Shown here piece after piece: positions 6,654 through 12,854 of a stretch of DNA of 16,549 bases; position 1 is the first letter of the stretch, and each line of letters opens with the position of its first letter. Position numbers and translations under genes: made by a program. The stretch is from an uncultured Myxococcales bacterium (lineage in GTDB: Bacteria; Myxococcota_A; UBA9042): positions 1 to 16,549 of the forward strand of contig CALGHC010000067.1 in assembly GCA_937915965.1 (NCBI GenBank), read 5' to 3'. The notes under the pieces are model-generated. The model ran no database searches, was not told the DNA's origin, and saw nothing but the letters and a program-made list of their open reading frames with translations.

Positions 6654-8105
6654 ATGATCAAGCCGCCCTCTGGTCCCGCTCCTCTGCTTCGCCACCTGCC
6701 GGCGGTCGATGACCTCAAGCGGCGCGCCCCCCTGGCCGACCTGGCCCTGCCGGAAGCGACCGCCTCGGCCGTCGCGCGCCGCATCATCGCCACGGTGCGC
6801 GCGGCTGTCCTCGCTGACGAGGTCGCCGACGAGACGGCGATCGGAAGCGCAGTCGAGTCTGAGACAGCTCGTTGGCTGCACGTGTTGACCGGGCCGCTGC
6901 TGCGGCGGGTCCACAACGGCCTGGGGGTGATGCTGCACACCAACGCTGGCCGGGCGCCGCTGCCGGCGGCGTCCATCGATGCCATCGCGACGAACGCCCG
7001 CGGCTACTGCAATCTGGAGTTCTCGCTTGAAACGGGGCAACGCAGCTCGCGCCATGACCACCTTCGCGATCTGCTCTGCCTGCTGACAGGCGCCGAAGAC
7101 GCGATGATCGTCAACAACGGCGCGGCCGCCGTCTTGCTCGCCCTGCACGCGATCGCCGCCGGCCGGCCGGTGGTCGTCTCGCGCGGCGAGCTGGTCGAGA
7201 TTGGCGGCGGCTTCCGAGTCCCCGAGGTGATGGCGGCCGCGGGAACCGACCTGGTCGAGGTGGGGACGACCAACCGAACCCACCTGCGTGACTACGAGCA
7301 AGCCATCGCGAGGGCCAACGACGCCGATCGGCCGATCGCCGCGCTGCTGCAGGTTCACCGCTCGAACTTCGAGATCCGGGGTTTCACCGCGACGCCTGAT
7401 TTCGGCGCCCTGGCTGATCTCGCGCATCGCAACGACGTGCCGCTGCTTGTCGATCTTGGGTCTGGCGCGTTCGAGCCACCCGAGCGCTTTGGCCTGGGAG
7501 CCGAGCCGACGGTCGCAGCGCTGGTCGCCGCCGGAGCGGATCTGGTGACCTTCTCGGGCGACAAGCTGGTCGGAGGTCCGCAAGCGGGGATCGTAGTCGG
7601 GCGGAGTGACGCGGTGCGTCGCCTTGCGTCGGCACCGATGGCGCGCGCGGTGCGAGTCGACACCCTGGTGATCGCCAGCCTCGAGCCGGTGTTGCGCTCG
7701 TGGGCCCGGGGCCGGGCCCGCGACGAGCTGCCGGCGATGGCTGCGCTGGCGCTGCCGATCGCCGACGTGCACCAACGCGCCGAGGCGATCAACGAGACAT
7801 TGCGGGCCCGGCTGGGGCCCGCCTGGACCTTCGCTGTCGTCGAGGCACCGGCGCGGGTGGGCGGCGGAACCCAGCCACTGGCCGAGGTGCCCTCGGCCTG
7901 GCTGCAGATCGGTCATGGCGCCCTCTCTACCGATCGGCTGGAGTCGATGCTGCGGCGTCGCGACGAGCCGATCATTGCCCGCGCCAAGGGCAGGCACCTG
8001 CTTCTCGACGTCCGGTCCCTGATCGCTGGCAGCGGCGGCGACGATCTCGCGACGGTGATCGGCGACGCGCTGGCGGATGTCGCGGCGCGCGTCGGACCGA
8101 TCTGA
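6654..8105 (+). CDS. selA: L-seryl-tRNA(Sec) selenium transferase SelA
   Basis: SelA is the cytoplasmic PLP enzyme that converts seryl-tRNA(Sec) to selenocysteyl-tRNA(Sec) with selenophosphate from SelD. The 483 residues match the family length of about 460-480. Seen in order: an N-terminal LRHLPAVDDL segment typical of SelA, the motif VINxTG-like LGVMLHTNAGRAPL, YCNLEFSLETGQRSSR, AEDAMIVNNGAAAVLL, SRGELVEIGGGFRVP, VGTTNRTHLRDYE, LLVDLGSGAF and the PLP lysine in FSGDKLVGGPQAG (Lys304). The ATG at 6654 fits the start of homology. Its presence implies selB, selD and tRNA-Sec elsewhere in the genome; none is in this window. A hairpin follows about 40 nt after the stop. The upstream P-loop gene is probably co-transcribed. 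Confidence 0.96.
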   Translation: MIKPPSGPAPLLRHLPAVDDLKRRAPLADLALPEATASAVARRIIATVRAAVLADEVADETAIGSAVESETARWLHVLTGPLLRRVHNGLGVMLHTNAGRAPLPAASIDAIATNARGYCNLEFSLETGQRSSRHDHLRDLLCLLTGAEDAMIVNNGAAAVLLALHAIAAGRPVVVSRGELVEIGGGFRVPEVMAAAGTDLVEVGTTNRTHLRDYEQAIARANDADRPIAALLQVHRSNFEIRGFTATPDFGALADLAHRNDVPLLVDLGSGAFEPPERFGLGAEPTVAALVAAGADLVTFSGDKLVGGPQAGIVVGRSDAVRRLASAPMARAVRVDTLVIASLEPVLRSWARGRARDELPAMAALALPIADVHQRAEAINETLRARLGPAWTFAVVEAPARVGGGTQPLAEVPSAWLQIGHGALSTDRLESMLRRRDEPIIARAKGRHLLLDVRSLIAGSGGDDLATVIGDALADVAARVGPI

Positions 8106-8145
8106 CGCTCCGGCCAGGCGGCGTCGACCGTACGAATGCAAAGCA

Positions 8146-8171
8146 CCGCTCGGGCTCGAGCGCCCGGGCGG
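8146..8171 (+). terminator. candidate stem-loop terminator after selA
   Basis: A 10-bp stem (ccgctcgggc with gcccgggcgg, one G-T wobble) has a 6-nt loop tcgagc and lies 40 nt after the selA stop. It is very stable, but it is followed by gaacaaatgg rather than a T-run, so it is at best a non-canonical terminator or an mRNA 3'-end structure. Confidence 0.4.
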
Positions 8172-8236
8172 CGAACAAATGGATCGATGCACCATCTGGC
8201 GCGTCCACCGATACGTGGACCAAAACCGCGATGGCA

Positions 8237-8266
8237 TTGCGCCATCCCGCCGGTCCCATCTATACT
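8237..8266 (+). promoter_or_regulatory. candidate sigma-70-type promoter of the envelope operon
   Basis: TTGCGC (8237-8242), an 18-nt spacer and TATACT (8261-8266) precede the start codon at 8308 by 41 nt. It sits after the selA stem-loop and upstream of a strong ribosome site, as expected for a new transcription unit. Confidence 0.5.
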
Positions 8267-8294
8267 CGCGAGCCATCCGGCATCTGCTGTGACC

Positions 8295-8301
8295 GGGGGA
8301 G
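8295..8301 (+). promoter_or_regulatory. Shine-Dalgarno site for the small exported protein
   Basis: GGGGGAG lies 6 nt before ATG 8308. This is one of the few strong ribosome sites in the window and fixes the start at 8308. Confidence 0.6.
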
Positions 8302-8307
8302 TGGCCG

Positions 8308-8607
8308 ATGATGACTGTTCGGAAACTGATCCGCGGCCGGGGCGCCCACTGGCTGCCAACCACCCTGTTGCTGACGCTGCTGGTCACTGTGGTGATCGCG
8401 CCTTCGATAGCCGACGCTCAAGGCCGACGCCGCCGGCAGGCCCGGGCAACGCGCACGATCAACTTTGAGGACGACGTCGTCGAGACCTCCTACCTGCGCC
8501 CGGAGACGAGCAAGGTCGAGGTCCTCGACACAAAACGTCGCCAGAGCCTGATCCGACTGCGAATGCACTTCTTCGCCGAGATCATCCGGTCCGCCGAGAA
8601 CCTCTGA
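8308..8607 (+). CDS. small exported protein of the GltFG-type envelope cluster
   Basis: The 99 residues begin with a basic segment and a hydrophobic core (about 17-33) ending IADA|QG, a good signal-peptidase I site after Ala37. The mature part of about 62 residues has a basic patch RRRRQAR, then INFEDDVVETSYLRPE, and a helical end with MHFFAEIIRSAENL. Small exported proteins with an 'h-x-FEDDxhE' start and a C-terminal 'F..E...S...L' helix are, to my recollection, found next to GltG/PglI genes in myxobacteria; in Myxococcus xanthus the corresponding position is gltF. The function is unknown and the gltF link is inferred from context. It is the first gene of a three-gene operon, with only 15 bp before the next start. 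Confidence 0.75.
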   Translation: MMTVRKLIRGRGAHWLPTTLLLTLLVTVVIAPSIADAQGRRRRQARATRTINFEDDVVETSYLRPETSKVEVLDTKRRQSLIRLRMHFFAEIIRSAENL

Positions 8608-8622
8608 ACCCACGGGACCAGC

Positions 8623-10539
8623 ATGGCCAGCAAGCGCCGGGGCGCGTCCAAGCCGCCCGACGACCGCGCAGCGAAACCTTCGACCGCCGATGACGCGACG
8701 GTCGTCATGGACGTCGCTCCCGATAGTGCCCCGTCGGCGGCACCGGCGGCCGCATCAGGTGAAGCGGTCGGTGCCGACGACCAGACTGTGGTGATGAACG
8801 CGGCGGACGTTGGTGCGGCCGTCGAGAAGAGCGCGGCCGTCGAAAAGAGCGCAGCCGTCGACAAAGCCCCCGAAGTCGACAACCCCGCGGGCGACGGCAA
8901 GGCAACGAACAACGACAAGACCGCGGCTTTCGATGCGCAGGTATCGGCGAGCGCAGCGCCAGCCGCGATAGCACCAGCCGGGACACCGCCAGCGGAAGCG
9001 GCGCCGGCTGCGCCGCTCAACGCTCCCAGCGCCAAGCGTTCCGGCGACCCGCTCGCTGGTCTCGATTCGGTCACCGCCAAGGTCATCCTCGAGGAACGCG
9101 CCTCGGTCACCGCCGAGAGCAGTCGCAAAGATGCCGATTCGGGCCGGCGCCTTGGCCTCGACGTCGCCATGATGTGGGAAGGCGACATGTTGATGGCGCG
9201 CTTCTTCCCGAAGCCGCAACGCGTCGTCGTTGGTCCTGGCCAGGTCTTCCCCCTTCCCGACGATGCGTTGGCCAAATCGGGCTTCGCGCTGGTCGAGCCG
9301 CACCCGCGAAGCGGCTTCGGTCTGCGTATCGATGGGGCTTCGTTCAGCGGCCACCTGATCGTCGACGGCGAAATCCACACCATCGAGGACGTCCGCGCCG
9401 GTCGAGTTGCCGGCCTTTCGGCGCCGATCGTGCCCTTGACGGCGGGTACGCGCGCCGTGCTCTCGACTGGACCGTTCACCTTCATCGTCAGCCGCGTCGC
9501 GGTGCCGCCGCCGGCGAAGTTCACGTTCTGGCGGCGCGAGCAACTGTCGCTGGTCGTGAGCTTCCTCTTCGCGCTCGCGCTGACGATCGTGCCGCTGACG
9601 ATCGCGCTGTCCTCCGCCGACTACCGCAAGCGCGCCAGCACCTCGTACCTGGAGAAGATGCAGCAGCGGGTTGCGGAGCTGGAGTACATCGAGGTGTTGC
9701 AGGAGGAAGAGAAGCCCGAAGAGAAGAAGAAGGAAGAAGACGAAGAGAAGAAGGAAGACGCAAAGGACGAGGTCCAGCTCACGCCGCAGCAGCGCGAGGA
9801 AAAGCAGGTCGACAAGGAGACCAACAAGCTCGCTGACGAGTTGAACAAGCTCGACGACGAGGCACGCAAGCAGAAGGTCGAGGCGCTCGTCGACGAGAAG
9901 GTCAAGGCCGCGACCAACGAGATCGACGAGGCGCTGGCCGGACTCGATATACCCGGGACGCGCCTGTTCGCGGACGTCGGCGACGAGGGTGCGGGACTTG
10001 CCGCCGACGACGGCTTGGGCGGAGGCATCAACGTGCTCGCCGACCCCGAGGGCAAGATGGGCGATCTCGTCCCTGGCGGGGAGCCCGGCGGCACCGGTCG
10101 CGGGCGGCTCGGCGACGACGCGACGACGAGACAAGTCGCGCATGGTCTCGGCAAGGACACCGAGACCGGCAAGGACGTCAAGATCGCGCTGAAGCGCCGC
10201 GAGCAGAAGGTCATCCGGGTGGGTAGCAGGGGGGCAGACGCGAAGGGCGAACTCTCCAAGGCCGTGATCAAGCGCTACATCAACCGCAAGCTCGGCGCGG
10301 TCAAGGCCTGCTATCAGAAGGGCCTGCAGTCGAACCCGGGCCTGCAGGGCAAGGTGACAGTCGCATTCCTGATCCAGCCCGACGGCAAGGTGCTCGGCGC
10401 CAAGATCCAAGACTCCGGCTTGAACAACAGCGGTGTCGAGAACTGCATCCTCAACAACATCCGCTCGTGGCGGTTCCCGCAAGCCAAGGGCGGCGGCACA
10501 ACGCGGGTCGTCTACCCGTTCGCCTTCACGTCGCGCTGA
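8623..10539 (+). CDS. AgmX/PglI (GltG)-type inner-membrane protein of the gliding/focal-adhesion family
   Basis: Proteins of this family span the inner membrane and reach across the periplasm as part of the Glt machinery of myxobacteria. The 638 residues show a disordered Ala/Pro/Lys-rich N terminus (1-150) with two copies of DDxTVVM (23-29 and 52-58). An FHA-like cytoplasmic beta domain follows (about 176-292). Then come one membrane segment (306-330), a highly charged Glu/Lys coiled coil (345-435), a Gly/Asp-rich linker (445-515) and a C-terminal AgmX/PglI domain (542-638). That last domain has Cys563 (KACYQ) and Cys608 (VENCIL), likely to form a periplasmic disulfide, and ends like a TonB C-terminal domain (WRFP...VVYPFAF). 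The operon position between a small exported protein and a TPR lipoprotein matches the gltE-gltF-gltG neighbourhood. It could be a paralogue with a non-motility role. Confidence 0.85.
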   Translation: MASKRRGASKPPDDRAAKPSTADDATVVMDVAPDSAPSAAPAAASGEAVGADDQTVVMNAADVGAAVEKSAAVEKSAAVDKAPEVDNPAGDGKATNNDKTAAFDAQVSASAAPAAIAPAGTPPAEAAPAAPLNAPSAKRSGDPLAGLDSVTAKVILEERASVTAESSRKDADSGRRLGLDVAMMWEGDMLMARFFPKPQRVVVGPGQVFPLPDDALAKSGFALVEPHPRSGFGLRIDGASFSGHLIVDGEIHTIEDVRAGRVAGLSAPIVPLTAGTRAVLSTGPFTFIVSRVAVPPPAKFTFWRREQLSLVVSFLFALALTIVPLTIALSSADYRKRASTSYLEKMQQRVAELEYIEVLQEEEKPEEKKKEEDEEKKEDAKDEVQLTPQQREEKQVDKETNKLADELNKLDDEARKQKVEALVDEKVKAATNEIDEALAGLDIPGTRLFADVGDEGAGLAADDGLGGGINVLADPEGKMGDLVPGGEPGGTGRGRLGDDATTRQVAHGLGKDTETGKDVKIALKRREQKVIRVGSRGADAKGELSKAVIKRYINRKLGAVKACYQKGLQSNPGLQGKVTVAFLIQPDGKVLGAKIQDSGLNNSGVENCILNNIRSWRFPQAKGGGTTRVVYPFAFTSR

Positions 10540-10545
10540 GAGCCT

Positions 10546-11469
10546 GTGAAGAGACGTCCCGCCAGTCTCCACCTCCTTCGCCTGCCGCACCGTTGGCCTG
10601 CGCTCGCCGCTGTGACGCTGTGCATCCTGATGGGCGCCGCCGCGACGTCGGGCTGCGATGACACCGAAAAGCGCATGGTCGAGCACCTCAACCGCGGCAC
10701 CGATGGCCTCGCGAGGGGCTCCTACCTCGAGGCGAAGGCCGAGTTCGACAAGGCCAACGCGTTGGTGCCGGGCGACGCCGACGTCTGCTACTACCTCGGC
10801 TTCCTGGCGCTGCGTAGTGGCGAGCCGAAGGACGCCCTGCAATACCTGACGACATCGGCAGCCGGCGACCCGCTGCGGCCGCAGGTGCATCTTGGCCTCG
10901 CCCGCGCGCACGAGCGCCTCGGTCAAGACCGCGAGGCGCTGGCAGCGCTGACCAAACTCTTCGCCATCGACCCAGGTCACCCCAATGGGCACCTGCTCGC
11001 CGCGCGGATCGCCCGCAAGGTCGGTGACCGGGCGGCGACCAATGCCGCTTTGCGGGCGGCGATCACGGGCGACCCTGGTTTTGTCGCCGCGTACCTGATG
11101 CTGAGCCACCTGTACGCCGAGGTCGGCGCCTGGCAGGCGGCACGCGACGTGCTCAGCGAAGGATTGCGGCTCGCGCCCGATGCGGTCGAGCTGCAAGAAG
11201 CGCTGGGCATGGCCTGGCTCGACCTGGGTCGGCCGGATCTCGCCAAGGTAGTCTACGCCGACGCCTCCAAGAGCCCTCGGGCCAGCGCGGTGATGCACTT
11301 CAACTATGCTTCCGCCCTCTTGCAGCTTGGCGAAGGCGAGGATGCGCTCGGGGAGTTGCGGCGTTTCCTGATCGTTGGCCGAGGCACCGGCGTTTCAGAG
11401 CAGATGCTCAAGGTCGGTGCGCGCATGGCCCTGCGACTGCGACGTGCGAAGCAAGCCGGTGGCGGCTGA
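10546..11469 (+). CDS. TPR-repeat lipoprotein (GltE/AglT-like)
   Basis: The gene starts with GTG 6 bp after the upstream stop, so it is tightly coupled to the PglI-type gene. The 307 residues begin with a lipoprotein signal: a basic head, a hydrophobic core (about 19-32) and a lipobox ATSGC with Cys37. The rest is about seven TPR units, with clear examples at GSYLEAKAEFDKANALVPGD, GEPKDALQYLTTSAAGDP, GQDREALAALTKLFAIDPGH and AWQAARDVLSEGLRLAPDA. Such a protein would be anchored in the outer or inner membrane with the TPR solenoid in the periplasm as a binding scaffold. In M. xanthus a TPR protein (AglT/GltE) belongs to the same cluster; I infer the same role here from operon context. No sorting rule for myxobacterial lipoproteins is applied. 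Confidence 0.85.
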   Translation: MKRRPASLHLLRLPHRWPALAAVTLCILMGAAATSGCDDTEKRMVEHLNRGTDGLARGSYLEAKAEFDKANALVPGDADVCYYLGFLALRSGEPKDALQYLTTSAAGDPLRPQVHLGLARAHERLGQDREALAALTKLFAIDPGHPNGHLLAARIARKVGDRAATNAALRAAITGDPGFVAAYLMLSHLYAEVGAWQAARDVLSEGLRLAPDAVELQEALGMAWLDLGRPDLAKVVYADASKSPRASAVMHFNYASALLQLGEGEDALGELRRFLIVGRGTGVSEQMLKVGARMALRLRRAKQAGGG

Positions 11470-11508
11470 GGAAACCTGCCCCGCCGCCCCTGGCCTCGGC
11501 GCCGCGCC

Positions 11509-11538
11509 TTGACCGCCGCCGGGCCCCCATGCCACATT
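11509..11538 (+). promoter_or_regulatory. candidate promoter of the microcompartment cluster
   Basis: TTGACC (11509-11514), an 18-nt spacer and CACATT (11533-11538) end 7 nt before ATG 11546. The -10 match is weak. If used, the transcript would be leaderless, which fits the lack of a ribosome site before 11546. Confidence 0.3.
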
Positions 11539-11545
11539 CCCGCGC

Positions 11546-11842
11546 ATGCAGTTGGGACGCATCATCGGCACAGTCACTGCGAGCACCAAGACCCCCGACC
11601 TGGAGGGGATCCGGCTTCTCGTCGTGCAGCCAATCGGCCACGACGGCAAGGACCGTGGTACTCCGCTCGTCGCGGCCGACACCACCCAGGCCGGCCCCGG
11701 CGATATCGTCCACTACACGACGTCGCGTGAGGCTGCGGTGGCGATGCCGGTCACGTTCGTTCCAGTCGACGCGGCGATCATCGCCATCGTTGACGTCGTC
11801 TCGATCGACGGCGCCCCGGACGGCGCGGTGAGGGCATCGTGA
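11546..11842 (+). CDS. bacterial microcompartment vertex protein (BMC-P, EutN/CcmL family), copy 1
   Basis: BMC-P proteins form pentamers that close the twelve vertices of an icosahedral protein shell. The 98 residues match the family length and order: start QLGRIIGTVTAS, the block TPDLEGIRLLVVQPI, then PLVAADTTQAGPGDIV and the closing PVDAAIIAIVDVVSIDG. The usual 'GAG.GE.V' loop reads AGPGDIV. Its stop overlaps the next start as GTGA (11839-11842), indicating translational coupling. Two non-identical BMC-P genes side by side recall the satellite vertex genes described for Haliangium ochraceum. No hexameric (BMC-H) or trimeric (BMC-T) shell gene is in the window. Confidence 0.93.
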   Translation: MQLGRIIGTVTASTKTPDLEGIRLLVVQPIGHDGKDRGTPLVAADTTQAGPGDIVHYTTSREAAVAMPVTFVPVDAAIIAIVDVVSIDGAPDGAVRAS

Positions 11843-12123
11843 TCCTCGCGCGCGTGCTGGGCACGGTCGTCTCGACGGTCAAGCATCCACACCTGGTGGG
11901 CTTCGCCGTATTCGTCGTTCAGCCCATCACCCCCACCGGCGACGACGACGGCGACAGCTTCCTCGCGGTCGACCATGCCCAGAGTGGTCCCGGCGACACC
12001 GTCTTGATTTTGCGCGAAGGCAATGGAATCCGTCAGCTCCTCGCGGATCCTGATTCGCCCGTCCGCTGCCTGATCGTCGGAGTCGTCGACGCGATCGAAG
12101 CCAGCAGCGACCACGCCGCATGA
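11839..12123 (+). CDS. bacterial microcompartment vertex protein (BMC-P, EutN/CcmL family), copy 2
   Basis: A second pentamer-forming vertex protein of 94 residues starts at GTG 11839 inside the stop of copy 1 and itself ends in an ATGA overlap with the aldolase gene. It has LARVLGTVVST, the block HPHLVGFAVFVVQPI, FLAVDHAQSGPGDTVLI, an EGNGIR loop close to the family's 'EGNSAR', and CLIVGVVDAIE at the end. It differs from copy 1 through most of its length, so the pair is an old duplication rather than a recent one, and the two may occupy different vertices or bind different cargo. The 4-bp overlaps on both sides argue for fixed stoichiometric expression with the aldolase. Confidence 0.93.
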   Translation: MILARVLGTVVSTVKHPHLVGFAVFVVQPITPTGDDDGDSFLAVDHAQSGPGDTVLILREGNGIRQLLADPDSPVRCLIVGVVDAIEASSDHAA

Positions 12124-12830
12124 GCAGTCGCACCGTCCACAATCGACACGCCAGCGATACCGGCCTGCCGCAGGCCCGTCGCGACGTGCTGGCGATCGCC
12201 CACGAGCTGCACAGCCGCGGCTGGGTCGCCAATCACGACGGCAACGTGACGCTGCGGCTACCGGCCGGACGCTGGCTGGCGACGCCAACCGCGCTGTCGA
12301 AGCGCGTGCTGACCGAGGCCGACCTGATCATCGTCGACCGGGAGGGGCGGGTCGTGCAGGGCGGACGCAAGCCGTTCTCGGAGTTCGCGCTGCACCTGCC
12401 GGTGTACGACGCTCGGGCCGATGTCGGCGCCGTCGTTCACGCCCACCCGCCGGCCACGACGGCGCTCGCGGTGATCGGCACGGAGGTCGATCCTGCGCTG
12501 ATCGCCGAGGCAGTCATCTCGCTGGGCGATCGCGTGCCTTTGCTGCCGTATGCCTTCCCCAACGCGGTCGAACAGGTCGAGACCCTCGCCGAGCTGGCGA
12601 CACGCTACGACGTCGTCAGCCTGGGCAATCACGGCGCGCTGGCCTGGGGCGACGACGTCGAACAGGCCTACCTGCGCCTTGAGCTGGTCGAGCACCTCGC
12701 CGGCATCCAGCTGCGAGCCATGCAAGCCGGACGGCCGCGACGCTTGCCAGATGCGGACATCGGCCGCCTGCTCGACAAGCGAACCAAGGCCGGCCTGGGC
12801 CCCGCAGGCCGTCGCGAGCACGGTGGCTGA
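12120..12830 (+). CDS. class II aldolase (FucA/AraD-type), microcompartment-linked
   Basis: This zinc-dependent family cleaves sugar 1-phosphates such as L-fuculose-1-P or L-rhamnulose-1-P to dihydroxyacetone phosphate and lactaldehyde, or epimerises L-ribulose-5-P. The 236 residues keep the active-site pattern: GNVTLR (41-46), a PTALSK phosphate-binding segment (56-61), KPFSE with catalytic Glu88, HAHPP with zinc ligands His107 and His109, and NHG with the third ligand His171. The start ATG 12120 overlaps the stop of the second BMC-P gene, so it is very probably cargo of the microcompartment; class II aldolases are known BMC cargo in planctomycete-type fucose/rhamnose compartments. The last 30 residues form a predicted helix plus tail (LPDADIGRLLDKRTKAGLGP) that might be an encapsulation peptide or simply the family's C terminus. 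The substrate is not decided. Confidence 0.92.
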   Translation: MSSRTVHNRHASDTGLPQARRDVLAIAHELHSRGWVANHDGNVTLRLPAGRWLATPTALSKRVLTEADLIIVDREGRVVQGGRKPFSEFALHLPVYDARADVGAVVHAHPPATTALAVIGTEVDPALIAEAVISLGDRVPLLPYAFPNAVEQVETLAELATRYDVVSLGNHGALAWGDDVEQAYLRLELVEHLAGIQLRAMQAGRPRRLPDADIGRLLDKRTKAGLGPAGRREHGG

Positions 12831-12842
12831 TCACCGCGCCGC

Positions 12843-12848
12843 GGGGAG
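12843..12848 (+). promoter_or_regulatory. Shine-Dalgarno site for the nucleotidase-family lipoprotein
   Basis: GGGGAG lies 6 nt before ATG 12855 and supports that start; the gene has its own ribosome site although it follows the aldolase stop by only 24 bp. Confidence 0.6.
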
Positions 12849-12854
12849 TCCGCC

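Noticed and set aside
6590..6660. Possible selenocysteine read-through of TGA stops near selA
   Set aside because: Translation beyond the P-loop gene's TGA runs into selA sequence in another frame without conserved motifs, and no SECIS-like hairpin is visible right after the TGA. The other TGA stops in the window end proteins at their expected lengths.
8106..8236. tRNA-Sec or other RNA gene in the gap after selA
   Set aside because: Apart from the GC-rich hairpin at 8146-8171 there is no cloverleaf, no GGTTC-type T-loop and no CCA end.
6471..8387. A 638-codon open frame opposite selA
   Set aside because: Antisense shadow of selA and the P-loop gene with low-complexity Arg/Gln/Asp-rich translation; no motif seen.
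8755..11298. An 847-codon open frame on the minus strand opposite the PglI-type and TPR genes
   Set aside because: It has an Arg/Asp/Leu/Val-rich composition typical of antisense frames in GC-rich DNA, no recognisable domain, and lies fully opposite two well-supported genes.
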